A stretch of DNA of 64,000 bases from Sphingopyxis sp. MWB1. Its GTDB lineage: Bacteria; Pseudomonadota; Alphaproteobacteria; Sphingomonadales; Sphingomonadaceae. Numbering within the stretch: the first letter of the stretch is position 1; each line of letters starts with the position of its first letter. The translations under genes and the position numbers were made by a program. The stretch lies in assembly GCF_000763945.1 (NCBI RefSeq), contig NZ_JQFJ01000002.1, positions 1,674,001 to 1,738,000 of the forward strand, in the 5' to 3' direction. Below are positions 18,805-31,000 of the stretch, piece after piece. The notes under the pieces are model-generated. The model was given only the letters and a program-made list of their open reading frames with translations. It was not told the DNA's origin and ran no database searches.

Positions 18805-19641
18805 ATGCCGCTCATCGCCGATTCCAGTCTCCAGAGCCTGTCGCACGCCTATCCCGCGGCTCCCGCACTGCTGCATCATTCGCTGGAAGGCCATCCGCTA
18901 CTGGACTATCCGGCGCTGGCGGAGGCGGCGCGCGCCTTGCCGCAAAGCCATGTCGAACGCCGCGTCGCTGATGCCGTCAATGGCGGCGATTTCGCGCATG
19001 ACAGCGCCAGCGGGCAAGATGCCGCAACGCTCCTCGAAACAATGCAGGTAGATGGCAATTGGATCATGCTGCGCTGCGTCGAGCAGCTCCCGGCCTACCG
19101 CAAGTTGCTGGAGGAGCTTATCGCGGTCATTGCGCCCGCCATCTCGCCCGCCACTGGCACAGCGCGCAATATAAAGGGCTTTGTCTTCATCTCCGCGCCG
19201 GGAACGCTCACGCCCTTTCACTTCGACTGCGAGCATAATATCCTGTTCCAGGTGCGCGGCGACAAGCAATTCGCCACCTACCCTCCCGCCCCGCCGTGGC
19301 TGCCGCTCGACCGGCATGAGGCCTATTTTGCAGCGGGTGACAATATGCTGCCCTGGCAGGAGGATTATCTCGGCGATGCGCGCGTTCATTCCCTGACTGC
19401 GGGCGACGCATTGTTCGTTCCCTATGCCTCACCCCACTGGGTGAAGGCGGGATCCACCCCTTCGATCTCGCTGTCGATGACATGGCAATGCGACTGGAGC
19501 CATATCGCTGCCGACGCGATGCTCGCCAACCCGCTACTACGCCGCATTGGCGCAGGGATGGACCGGGCGCCCGCATGGCCCGCCCGTCCCCGCTGGCGCG
19601 CCTGGTGCGGACGCGTCGCGCGCCGGGCCGGGCTGGCATGA
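18805..19641 (+). CDS. JmjC/cupin-like protein (FIH-type HxD...H fold)
   Basis: About 278 residues in the cupin-8/JmjC-like superfamily. The segment GTLTPFHFDCEHNILFQVRG carries the metal-binding His-x-Asp, GDKQF follows with a lysine in the 2-oxoglutarate-type position, and FVPYASPHWVKAG supplies the distal His. This is the pattern of Fe(II)/2-oxoglutarate hydroxylases such as factor-inhibiting HIF, though many bacterial members are uncharacterised. The start is uncertain: ATG at 18805 or 18790 or TTG at 18769 are all in frame and none has an ideal ribosome-binding site. Its stop overlaps the next gene's start (ATGA), so it is coupled to the FemAB-like gene. Confidence 0.75.
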   Translation: MPLIADSSLQSLSHAYPAAPALLHHSLEGHPLLDYPALAEAARALPQSHVERRVADAVNGGDFAHDSASGQDAATLLETMQVDGNWIMLRCVEQLPAYRKLLEELIAVIAPAISPATGTARNIKGFVFISAPGTLTPFHFDCEHNILFQVRGDKQFATYPPAPPWLPLDRHEAYFAAGDNMLPWQEDYLGDARVHSLTAGDALFVPYASPHWVKAGSTPSISLSMTWQCDWSHIAADAMLANPLLRRIGAGMDRAPAWPARPRWRAWCGRVARRAGLA

Positions 19642-20798
19642 TGCACGCGCCGTCCACCCTGTTCCTCACCCATTCTGCCCCCGTGATCGGCCCCTGTCAG
19701 GTGCGGCTGATCCCGCCGGGACAGCTTGGCGAGGAGGATCGCGCGCGGTGGGCGCAATTGTCGCGTGCGGCGGACGAGGGAAATATCTTCGCGCAGCATT
19801 GGTTCATGGACGCCGCACTGACCCATGCGCCCCGCGAAGAGGATGTTCATCTGGCGGTTGTTCAGGACCGGCATGGCCGCTGGATCGGCGCCCTGCCCCT
19901 GTTCCGCGAAAAATCTTTCGGGCGCTGGCCGGTGCGGATCTGGACAAGCTGGCTGTCAACCAACCAGTTTCTGGGCACGCCCCTGCTCCTGCCCGATCAT
20001 GGCGAATTTTTCTGGCGTCAGCTTTTCGCCCATCTTGATAGCCACAGCGAGGGCGAGATTCTGCTTTTCCTGCGCCAGCTCGCTTTCGACGATTCCGCCA
20101 GCGCGGCGCTCTTTGCCCATTGTGCGGCGACAGGCCGGCCGGTTCGCATGACGCAGCGCCACGAACGGCCGGCGCGCCGCCCCGATGCCCCGGAAGGCGC
20201 GCCGGGCGACCGCAAGACCGCCAGCCGCTTGCGCGGCCTGCGCCGCAAGCTGGAGCGCGACCATGGCAAGATATGTATCGATATCATCGCGGACGGTCAG
20301 AACATCGAACAATGGGTCGACCAGTTTCTGCCGCTCGAAAAATCGGGGTGGAAAGGGCGGCGGGGCAGCGCGCTCGGCTGCGACCAGGCGACCGAGGCGC
20401 TTTTCCGCAATGTTATGCAGCATGGACAGGGCAATGGCAGCCTCCGCCTCGCCTCGCTGCGCGCGGGGGGAAAAGACATTGCCATGACCAGCTGGTTCGA
20501 AACCCGCACCCATGGCTATGGCTTCAAAATGGCCTTTGACGAAGCCTATCGCCGCTATGCTCCCGGTCAGCAATTGATGCAGGAAATTGCAGCCCACATT
20601 GCCCGGCGCGCTCATCTTTATTTTGACACCTGCGCGCCGGAAGGAACGACCAGCTACCACAAACTCTGGCCCCACCGCCGCATGATCTTCGACGCCGCCA
20701 TCGCCCTCGGCTCGACGCCACGCCGCCTTGCCTTCGAAACCCTGATGAATGCCCGTACATTTTATGCAAACATCACGGCCCCTTGGCGCCGGATCTAG
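19638..20798 (+). CDS. GNAT/FemAB-like acyltransferase (CelD/BcsL type)
   Basis: 386 residues with the BioF2-like/Acetyltransf_6 fold. The core pattern is a basic helix ASRLRGLRRKLERDHG, then WVDQFLPLEKSGWKGRRGSAL, GSLRLASLRAGGKDIAMTSWF, and FKMAFDEAYRRYAPGQQLMQEI, typical of FemAB-like transferases in polysaccharide or lipid modification. ATG at 19638 overlaps the upstream stop by four bases; the frame extends upstream inside the cupin gene but that is a shadow. No transmembrane segment. The substrate is unknown; coupling to a JmjC-like protein suggests consecutive modification of one small molecule, peptide or polymer. Confidence 0.8.
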   Translation: MMHAPSTLFLTHSAPVIGPCQVRLIPPGQLGEEDRARWAQLSRAADEGNIFAQHWFMDAALTHAPREEDVHLAVVQDRHGRWIGALPLFREKSFGRWPVRIWTSWLSTNQFLGTPLLLPDHGEFFWRQLFAHLDSHSEGEILLFLRQLAFDDSASAALFAHCAATGRPVRMTQRHERPARRPDAPEGAPGDRKTASRLRGLRRKLERDHGKICIDIIADGQNIEQWVDQFLPLEKSGWKGRRGSALGCDQATEALFRNVMQHGQGNGSLRLASLRAGGKDIAMTSWFETRTHGYGFKMAFDEAYRRYAPGQQLMQEIAAHIARRAHLYFDTCAPEGTTSYHKLWPHRRMIFDAAIALGSTPRRLAFETLMNARTFYANITAPWRRI

Positions 20799-21136
20799 AA
20801 TCGGGTTTCATTCATTTGTTCTAGCGGCTGTAAGGGTGCGAGCGATCAAAGAACCCGGCGCAATGCCGAGCGTTGTTCAGCTATGATGCGACCAAGATGA
20901 TGAGATAAGAACTGGGATATTCTCGTTTCCCAAGCGCAGCAGAGAGAAAAGGGCAGCTTTACGCTCTGCTGCGCTCGATTCCTCAACGACCCCTGACTCT
21001 GTCTTCCAGAACAGCACGACAGAACCCGCTTTCCGCTGCGTGTCGCTTGGCTGAAAAGCCTTACGGTTCAGTGAATTCGATCGTGGTGGCCAACGCGTGA
21101 TATGCTACGCGCCCGTGGAGCGCAATCCGGGGTCCT
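20799..21136. other. Gene-free interval with hairpin and border motif
   Basis: No credible gene. It holds the border motif at 20872-20916 and, at 20933-20975, a perfect 12-bp inverted repeat (AGCGCAGCAGAG / CTCTGCTGCGCT) around a 19-base loop. The hairpin has no T-run, so it is not a standard terminator for either convergent neighbour. Confidence 0.6.
20872..20916 (-). repeat. Border repeat copy A
   Basis: Reads on the plus strand GTTGTTCAGCTATG, a variable stretch, CCAAGATGATGA, then GAACTGGG. It matches the copy at 38046-38091 over about 45 bp. The two copies have the same orientation and enclose the sulfotransferase, autotransporter and AraC genes. Confidence 0.5.
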
Positions 21137-22003
21137 TCAGACCACAGGGACGCCATGGATATTGGCTTGTTTATTAAGCCAGAACGCTTCGTTCTCGAAT
21201 CGACGGAAAATATCCGGCGGCAATATCGTCTTGCGCTCTTGCGCAGCTACTTTGCGGCCGACTGCATGCAGTCCCGGCATCCCCGTGTGCGCATCGAACG
21301 CTTCGGTATCGAGATGCACATTGTTGAAATCATGCTGGAATGGCGCTTCTCCGATGAAATCATAAACCGCCGCCATCGCCTTGGCGGGATCGCGCGCCAA
21401 TGTTTCATACTGAAGCAGCATCAAATGACCTGCATACTCGCCAAAAAAAGCATTTTTCAGCGCATTGTAGGAGTAACCCACCAGCCCATCGCCCATGGTG
21501 AATCCATCCGCCCGGTGATAGACAGTGCTGCCGGTTTGGAAATTGGACATGAAAGATGGGCGCAAGGCGTTTCTTTGCATCGCCCGTTCCAAGCTGTCGA
21601 TGATCCAGGACAGATGGCGCACGCAGGCAATGATCTTGAAGTCCGGATAAAGCTCGCTCAGCACAGGCAGCTTGGCGCACCATGTGCGGTTTGTGTCAAA
21701 AATGACGTCGCCTGCGAAATCCTGGCCATAATAACCTTCAAAAAGGCCTCGCAATACGCGCCGGCGCTGTTCATCGCTAATGAAGACGGACAATTCATTG
21801 CGATCGCTCATCTCCCCCAGCATGGCATCGACCATGCCCGCCAGCGGGCTGCTCATATGCGCGTGGAATCGCGGGTTCTGCCGCAACAATGCGGCCAGCA
21901 AGGTCGATCCCGACCTGGGCAGGCCAGAGATGAAATATATCGGCCGCACGGCTTCTCCCTTTTTCCAATCGCCAGATCCGGTGATAGCGTGCGCAGACTT
22001 CAT
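21137..22003 (-). CDS. Sulfotransferase family protein
   Basis: Transfers a sulfuryl group from PAPS to an unknown acceptor; soluble, 288 residues. The 5'-phosphosulfate loop FISGLPRSGSTLLAALL lies at residues 24-40 and the 3'-phosphate region is probably FKIIACVRHLSWIIDSLERA. LLQYETLARDPAKAMAAVYDFIGE is the usual Sulfotransfer family segment. The ATG at 22003 follows GAGAG. It lies 65 bp downstream of the giant autotransporter gene on the same strand, so the two probably form an operon. The acceptor could be the autotransporter itself, a cell-surface glycan or a lipid. Confidence 0.85.
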   Translation of the reverse strand: MKSAHAITGSGDWKKGEAVRPIYFISGLPRSGSTLLAALLRQNPRFHAHMSSPLAGMVDAMLGEMSDRNELSVFISDEQRRRVLRGLFEGYYGQDFAGDVIFDTNRTWCAKLPVLSELYPDFKIIACVRHLSWIIDSLERAMQRNALRPSFMSNFQTGSTVYHRADGFTMGDGLVGYSYNALKNAFFGEYAGHLMLLQYETLARDPAKAMAAVYDFIGEAPFQHDFNNVHLDTEAFDAHTGMPGLHAVGRKVAAQERKTILPPDIFRRFENEAFWLNKQANIHGVPVV

Positions 22004-22068
22004 TGGATACTCTCGGCATTCATATACCCCTGCGGTAAGGCTTGGTTCTGCAGGGGAGCATTTCGTGG

Positions 22069-25000
22069 TCAGAACTTCATCCGAAATCCGGTATCGCCCC
22101 TGAGACTGTTGCTGTCGCCGAAATCGTCGATCGCGGTGTCGAGCGAAAGCTCCGTGAACAGGGTGAAGCGGTCGTCGCTCCAGCTATAGCTGCCGCCTAT
22201 GCCGACCTCGCCCCACAGGCGTTCGTCGCGGCGCGCAAGCGGTGTGCCGGAAACGCCGACGATGCTGCCATCGAGCCATTCGTACCGGAGGTTGACGATG
22301 CCGTAGAGATGGCTGCGACGGGCGCCGTCGCTGCCGTCCCAGATGCGCTGATGATCGAGCGCGATGCCCCAGCGGGTCTGGAGGCTGCCGCTCATGTCGG
22401 AGGAGACGTACGCCTCGCTGGGGTCTGTGAAGGAGCCGAACCGTACATGCGAATAGATCATCTGGATCTGCGGTGTAACACTGAGACCGCCGCCTACGGG
22501 CGAACGCTTGCCAACCTCGAGGCTGAACGTCTCGCCCGATCCATGATTATTGTCGATGAGCGTGCCGAGCACATCCGATGCGAGGTCGCTGCGATACCAG
22601 CTGACCTGCGCCTGCGCGTCAGCATAGAAGCCGGTACTCTCATACCAGGTCAGCGTCGCACCAAGGCCGTAGCCCTGGGTGTCGATCGAGCCATCGCCAA
22701 AGCGCGAGCCTATGCTGGCATCGGCTGTGCCATACCGCCCGTTGATCCCTGCGATGATGATATCCTCGGCATTGTCGACCAGTGCCTTGTCGAACCCTGC
22801 CTGGAGCGACCAATTGTCAACGTCGAGATCCGCGCGGCTGGTCGAGAAGGCCGCATCGGGACGATGACGGGTGCTTTCGATGCGCCCCCACATGCCGACC
22901 CCGCCTTGCGTAAAGCCCGACCATTGGCGGTTGCCCACGCGTTGCTGCAGGGTAGGCAGGCGGTTGAGTGTCTGGAGCGTGGCCGCATAGCTTTCATAAA
23001 GCGGTACGCCGGGCTGGTAGAGCGGACCAAGGGGCCCGATGGGGTCGAGCAAAGCTGAGCGCAGATACCAGTCACCGTCGTCGGGTGCGGAAACCCCGCC
23101 CTGAAACAACCGGTAGCCGTACGCGCCGGCGATCACCGCCGGACTGCCTTCAAAGTCATAGTCGCCATTGAGCGTAAAAATGCCCGCGGAGAGTCCGCCG
23201 GTGACGTCGATGATCTTGATGCCCTCCATAGTCTGCGCGCCGAGGCCGCCGCGATTGACGAGGTTGATCGCGGTGGTTCCCGATGTGCCATTTGCAACGA
23301 CAAGGCGGTCGGTCAGCGAGGCATCGCCCCCGAGGGCGGCTTCGATTTCCAGCGTGCCGCCCGCGCCGGTATAGCTGCCCGTGACGGTCAGGGTCCCGAA
23401 TCCTTCGCGGCCCGGCGCCACCACCCCGCTGTTGGCAAGGTCGCCGACCGTGCCGGTTCCCTCCAGGCGACCGTCCCTGTTGACGCTCACCGCGCCGCCA
23501 AGAACCCCCGTAACCGCAAGCGTACCCGCCGCCACATTGGTCGCGCCCGTGAAGCCCGCATTGTCACCGGTGACGAGCAAAGTTCCCGCGCCCGACTTGG
23601 TCAGCGCGCCAGTACCGGAAAAAGCACCGCCATAGGTGAAAACGGTATCGGCGGCGGTGGCGATTGTCCCCGCGCCCGCCATCAGGATGTCCCGTGTACT
23701 GGCCAGGCTGGCGCTGGTCGCAAGCGTTCCACCGTCAAGCGTCACATTGCCCGTCGCCGCACCAAGGCCCGCGTCGGCTGCAATCTGCACCGTGCCGCCG
23801 GTGATCGCAGTGCCACCGGTATAGCTGTTGACGCCGGAGAGGATAAGCGTTCCGGCGTCGCTCTTCACGAGCTGTGCATCGCCCGACAGAACCGCCGCGA
23901 TCGTCGCGGTGATGCCCGCACCGCTGGCACTGCCGTCGCCGACGCGGATGATCGAGTTCGGCGCCGCAAGCAGGATGTTGCCGCCGGTGATCATATAGCC
24001 GTCACTTGCGAACTGCATCCCCGATGCCGCCACTTGTCCCACGCCGTTGTCGACCGTTACAATACCGCCGGTGCCGCCAAACACCGCGAAGGCGGCATCC
24101 GAGTAAGCGGCGTTGGGATTGCCATTGGCGTCCGTCCAATTATCATTGCCGCCGCTCGCCTGCCAGATGCCATCGCCGCCGTTGACGATGCCGTCATTCT
24201 TTGGCCCCGCCCCGCCGTCCCAGAAATTGAGCGTGAGGCCCGCTGCGTTGACAAGGTTGACCTGGCCGGCGACGGATGTCTGCACAGCAACATCGCTTCC
24301 GGCCGGCATGATGCCGAGGCCTAGCCCGTTGTTGGTGAGTGTCCCGCCATAATTGAACAGACGATAGACGCCGACGTCGAAGGCGCCGCCGGTTGGCACG
24401 GTCACATCGAGCGTCCCGTCGAGGATCAGATTGCCGCCAACATTCACCAAATCATTCAGGGATCCGCCAACGACACCGGCCTCGCCGAGCTCCCAGGCAA
24501 GTCGCGTGCCGCCCCCAAGCGACAAATTGCCGCCAATGTTTAATGTGCCCGCGCCGCCCGCGCCCGGCGCCAGCATGGCGCCGTCCGCCAGCGTTACGTC
24601 GCCGCCGAGCGTGCCGGTGCCGCCCAGGCTCGCGCCCGAAGCGACGCTGGTGAGGCTGCTAACCCCGGCATAATTGCCGTTGACGAGCAAAGTGCCCGCC
24701 GTGACCGCTGTGCCGCCGCTGTAGCTGCCGACGCCGCCCAGCACCAGCGTCCCTGCGCCGCTCTTGGTCAGGCTGCCGCCGCCCGAAATTGTGCCGCTGA
24801 GACCCAGGGTCGTTCCGCCATCGGTGGAAATCGTCCCGATACCGGCCAAATCAACTGCGCGGACCGCGTTGAAGCTGGCGGTTGTATTGAGCGTGCCACC
24901 GCCAAAAACCAGCCCGCCTGCGGCGTCGCCAAGATTGGCGTCGCTTGAAATTTGCAGCGTCCCGCCGTTGATCGCGGTACCGCCACTATAGCTGTTGGAG

Positions 25001-28000
25001 CCCACCAGAATGAGCGTGCCGGCATCCGTCTTGACCAGTTGGCTGCCGCCCATGATCGCACTGGCGATGGTTGTGGTATAGCCTGCGCCCGCCGCCGTGC
25101 CGTCGCCGACGCGGACCACCGATTGCGCCCCCGTCAGAGTAAGGTCACCACCGATGAGGCTGTAGCCATCGACCGCGAATTGCATTCCCGAAACGGTGAC
25201 CGCGCCCAGACTATTGTCGATTGTGACCGAGCCGGGCGCGCCGGTAAAGATGGCGAAGGCGCCATCGTCGAATGACGCGTTGACCGCGCCGGTCGCGTCC
25301 GCCCAGTTATCATTGCCGGTGCCGCTCTGCCATACGCCGTGGCCGCCATTGACGGCGCCGTTGAATTTGGGCCCAGCAGCGCCATCCCAGAAATTGAGGG
25401 TCACGCCGCCAGTATTGATCAGGTTGATCTGGTTCGCGACCGCCGCTTGGACAAAAACATCAGAACCCGCCGGCATGGTGCCGATCGCAAGGCCGTTGTC
25501 GGTAAGTGTCCCGCCATAGTTGATCACGCGATAGAGGCCGATGTCAAAAGAGCCTCCCGGGGTTACTGTGACGTCGATTGTGCCGTCGAGCACAAGGTCG
25601 CCCACCACATTTACCACGTCGTTAAGCGGACTGCCCGGCGCGTTTGCGAGGCCAAAGTCATACCCCAGCGACGCCCCCGCCGCGAGAGACAGGTCGCCGT
25701 TGATGGTAAGCGCACCTGCCCCGCCAGCGCCGGGCATCAATGCGGCGCCATCCGCCAAGCTGACGTTCCCGCCGATGATCCCCGTGCCGCCCAGGGTCGC
25801 GCCAGCCGCAACATTCGTCGCGCCGCTGGCGGCGCTCTGGTCGCCATTGACCAGCAGCGTCCCCGCAGCAACGCGCGTTACGCCAACATAGCTGTTGGCG
25901 CCGGTGAGAGTCAGGATGCCGCCGCCTGTCTGGGTCAGCGTGCCATTGCCCGAGATCAGACCCGCAAAGGTTACGCCGTCTGAGCGGTCGAAGGCCAATG
26001 CGGCGTTATTGAGGACGTTACCGGTGATGCTGCCGGTCGTGCCGCCATTGCCTATCTGGAGCGTGCCTGCCCCGATCGTCGTGCCGCCGCCGTAACGGTT
26101 GTCGGCGGCGAGGATCGTCGTACCGCTGCCGATCTGGCTGAGCGCGCCATTGCCGGTAATCGCACCTGCAAAGACGACGCGGTCAGAGCGATTGAACGCC
26201 AGAAGGCCGTCGTTTGCGACATTGCCCACGATGCGGCCGGTCGTGCCGCCATTGCCTAGTTGCAGCCTGCCAGCCGCAATGCTGGTCCCGCCAGTATATG
26301 CATTATCGGCCGCCAGCACCAGCGAACCTGCGCCGTCCTTGGTCAGCAATCCGCCACCGGTGATTGTGCCATTCAACGTCAGCACCGTGCCCCCTTCGGT
26401 AAGGAAGCTGCCGGCACCCGCCAAATCGACCGCACGGTTCGACCCCATATCGGCGGTCGTGTTCAGCGTGCCGCCATCAAGAAGCAAGCCGCCTGCCGCA
26501 TCACCGAGATTGGCATCGTTCGAAACCCGCAACGTCCCGCCGGTCACCGCGGTGCCTCCGCTGAAGCTGTTCGCGCCCGTCAATATGAGCGTACCGGCGT
26601 CCGTCTTGACCAGACCCGCTGTGCCCGCCAGCTCGGCGGTGATGCTTGCGCTAAAGCCTGCCCCTGCCGCGCTGCTGTCGCCGACCTGGACGATCGCTCG
26701 CGCGCCAGTCAGCGTCAGCGCATCTCCGGTCAGGATATATCCGTCGCTGGCGAACTGCATTCCCGACGCCTGGACCATGCCTCCAGCATCGTCGATCGTC
26801 ACTGTCCCCGGCGCGGCCGAAAAAATCGCGAAGCTGCCCTGCGCATAGTCGGCGTTGACCGACCCGTTGAGGTCGGTCCAATTGTTCGAACCGCCGACGA
26901 TCCGCCATACGCCGTCGCCCCCGTTGACAGCGCCATTATTCTTTGGGCCGGCATTGCCATCCCAAAAGCTCAGGTTCAGCCCAGCGGTATTGACCAGATT
27001 GACTTGTCCCCCGATCGCGGTCTGCACCGACACCATGCTGCCCGCCGGCATCGTGCCAAGCGTCAGGCCATTGTCGGTCAACGTGCCGCCATAGTTGAAC
27101 GCACGGTAGATGCCGGGGCCGAAGCTGCCGGTGGCGGGCACCGAAACATTCACCGTCCCGGCGAGGGTCAGGTCGCCGCCGACATTGACGAGATCGTTGA
27201 GTGACCCGCCCGCGACATTCGCCGCGCCGAACTCGAAATCAAGTACCGACCCGGCGGAAAGCATAAGGTTGCCGCCCACCGAGAGCGTGCCGACATTCCC
27301 GGCGCCAGCCGCCAGCGTGGCGCCATCGGCCAGCATAACATTCCCGCCAATGATGCCCGATCCACCGAGCAGGGCACCGGACGCAATGCTCACCAGCCCC
27401 GTTGCCGCCGATTGGTCGCCGTTCACGAACAGGCTGCCCGCTGTCACGATGGTGTCGCCCGCATAGCTGTTCGTGCCGGTCAGCACGAGATTTCCGGTTC
27501 CGACCTTGGTGACGCCGCCAACGCCGGAGATCACCCCGGAAAGCGTCAGAAAGGTCCCGGTTTCGGTTGCCAGGGTGCCGGCCCCGATCAGATCCACCGC
27601 CCGACTGGACGTGACGTCTGCCGTGGTGTGGAGTGTGCCGCCGTTGAAGCTGAGCCCAGACCCCGCCGCACCAAGGTTGACGTCGCTCGCGATACGCAGC
27701 GTTCCGCCGTTCATCGCGGTGCCGCCGGTGTAGCCATTGGTTCCGGTCAGCACCAGCGTGCCCATATCGGTCTTGACGAGCTGGCTCGCACCCAGAAGGT
27801 CAGAGGCAATCGTGGCGGTGATCGCGGCGCCGGACGCTGAACCATCGCCGACACGGATCACTGAAACCGGTGCGCCGGTCAGGTTGATCGGATCGCCTTC
27901 GATAGCATAGCCTTCGCTCGCAAACTGCATGCCCGCGACGTTAATCGCACCGAGGCCCCCGTCGACCGTAACGGTCCCGCCGATACCGCCGAAAATCGCG

Positions 28001-31000
28001 AAAGCGCTGTCGAGGAACGGAGCGTTGATCGACGCATCGTCCAGCGTCCAGTTATCGTTGCCCGATATGTTCTGCCACACACCGTCGCCGCCGGTGATAA
28101 TAGCGTCGTTGCGGCCACCGCTCGCGCCGTCCCAGAAGCGCAGCGCCAGGCCATTGGTGTTGATCAGATTCACCTGATTGGGCACCGAGGTCTGCACAAA
28201 AAAGTCGGTCCCAGCGGGGATGGCACCGATCATCAGGCCGTTATTGGTCAAGGCGCCAGCATAGTTGATGACCCGGTAAATTCCCGGATCAAAGCTGCCG
28301 CCGGCGCTTGTGACCACGTTGAGCGTGCCGTCCAGCAACAGGTCGCCGCCGACATTGACGAGATCGTTGAACGCACCCCCGATGACATTGGCCTGACCAA
28401 AGTCGTAATTGAGGGTGGAACCTCCCGCCAATGCGAGATGGCCGTTGATCGCGAGCGTGCCTGGACCGTCAGCACCGCCCGGGGCGAGAATCCCCCGGTC
28501 AGCAATCGCAACGTCGCCGCCGATCGTGCCGACGCCGCCCAGCGTTGCACCCAGGGCGACGCTGGTCACGCCGGTCGCCGCGCTCTGGTCACCGTTGACC
28601 AGCAATGTCCCCGCACTCACAGTGCTGGCACCAGTGTAGCTGTTGGCGCCGGTGAGGATGGTCGTACCCGAACCGATCTGGGCGAACGTTCCCGTCCCGG
28701 AAATCATACCAGAGAAGGTTACCGCATCCGACCGATTGAAACCGAACGCGGCGTTGTTGAGCACGTCACCAGTGATGCCACCCGTAGTCCCGCCGTTCCC
28801 CAGTAGAAGCTCCCCGGCGGTGATCGTGGTGCCGCCCCTATAGCTTCCGTTACCTGTCAGGATCGTCTTCCCGGGGCCAATTTGGCTAACCATGCCGTCG
28901 CCGGTGATCGCGCCCGCAAAAATCAGGCTATCCGAGCGGTTGAACGCCAGCTGGCCATTGTTAAATACATCCCCGACAAGGCTTCCAGCAGTTCCCCCAG
29001 CACCGAGATGGAGCGAGCCCGCCCCAATCGTGGTACCACCGCCATAGGTATTGGCGTTGGTGAGAATGAGCGAACCCCCGCCTTCCTTGGTCAGTGCGCC
29101 CGCGCCTGACACAACGCCCGCCAGCGTGAGCGTCGTGCCGCCATCGGTCAGAAACCTGCCAGCACCCGCAAGGTCGACAGCCCGGGCCGAAACAATGTTC
29201 GCCGTGGTGTTGAGCGTACCGCCGTTGAAGGAGAGGCTCCCTGCTGCGTCGCCCAGATTGGTATCGCTGGAGATGCGCAATGTGCCGTCATTGATCGCGG
29301 TGCCCCCTGTGTAGCTGTTGGCACCAGCCAGCACGAGCGTGCCGCCCAGATCCTTGACCAGACGTGCCGAGCCCGCGAGCTGCGCGGTGATCGTGGTGGT
29401 GATAGCCCCATCGGCTGGACTGCCGTCGCCGATACGCACCCACGCATCCACGCCGGTCAGCGTGAGGGGACCACCTGCAATAGTGTAGCCGTCGACCGCG
29501 AACTGCATGCCCGCTGACAGAACATTGCCGCCGACATTATCGACCGTGACGGTGCCGCCCGTCCCCTGAAAGATCGCAAAGCTGTCCTGCGCATAGTCGG
29601 CGTTGACCGTCCCGTTCACGTCGGTCCAGTCGATCTGATTGCCGCTGACACGCCATATTCCGTCGCCGCCCTGGATTGCGCCGTCGTTCTTTGGTTGACC
29701 GGTGCCGTCCCAGAAGTTGAGCATGAGCCCCGCGGTGTTCGCGAGGTTAACCTGCCCCCCAATCGCGGTCTGAACGAAAACATCGCTGCCCGGCGGCATC
29801 GTGCCGACAGAAAGGCCATTGTCCGTCAGCGCACCCGAATAGTTGAACATCCGGTACACACCGGGACCAAAGCTGCCGCCCGGCGCCTGCGTCACATTGA
29901 CGACGCCATCGAGCACCAGATCCCCGCCCACATTGACCAGATCGTTGAGCGGACCGCCTGGCACGTTCGCCTGCCCGAACTCGAAATCGACCAGCGAGGC
30001 ATTGCCAAGCGCAAGCCCGCCGTTGATCGTCAACGCACCGACCCCGTTCGATCCGGCCGCAAGCGTGCCACCGTCGGCGATGATCACACTGCCGCCGATC
30101 GTGCCGATACCGCCCAATGTCGCGCCCGAAGCGACGCTGGTAAGGTTCGTCGCGCCCGACTGGTCGCCATTCACCAGCAAGACGCCCGAATTGACGATCG
30201 TCGGGCCTGCATAGCTGTTGTTGCCGGTCAGGATCGTGGTCCCGGGCCCTGATTGCGTGACCGATCCGCCGCCAATGATCATCCCGCCCATGGTCAGCGT
30301 ACCTGCGCGGTTGAACAACAGCGCACTATTGTTGAGCAAATTGCCCGCTATGCTGCCCGCCGTGCCACCGTAACCGATCTGCAGCGTCCCCGCGCTGATC
30401 GTCGTCAGCCCCGTGTAGCCATTGTCCGCAGTCAGCGTCAGCGTTCCCGCGCCGGTCTTGGTGAGCGTGCCCGGTCCCGACAGCGCACCTGCCAGCGTCA
30501 GCACTGTCCCGGCGTCGGTCGAAATATTGCCAGCCCCTGCCAGTTCCACCGCTCGGTTCGACGTGAAGCTGGCCGTCGTGTTGAGCCGCCCGCCCGTCAG
30601 CGTCAGTCCCCCGCTCGACGTGCCCAGATTGGCGTCGCCCGAAACCTGGAGCGTCCCCGCAGTGACGTTCGTGCCACCCTGATAGCTGTTCACGCCGGAA
30701 AGAATCGTGGTACCGCTGCCGATCTGGCGCACGGCACCCGTACCCGATATCGCGCCCGTAACCGCAAGCGTGCCCGAACGGTTGAACTCCAGCAGGGCAT
30801 TGTTCGCGACATCGCCCGCGAGCGCCCCGGACCCGCCGCCATTGCCGATCCGCAGCGTCCCCGTCGTGATCGTCGTTCCACCGCTATAGCTATGGTTGCC
30901 GGTCAGCGTCAGCGTACCCGCCGCCTGTTTCTCTAGCCGTTCGAAGCCGTTCACGTTGGCACCATCGACCGTCAGGGCGGCGGCGTTGATCACTTGCAGC

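Noticed and set aside
22900..29720. Regular repeats considered as a CRISPR array.
   Set aside because: Units are 390-526 codons, coding and in frame with no short identical repeat-spacer structure; no cas genes.
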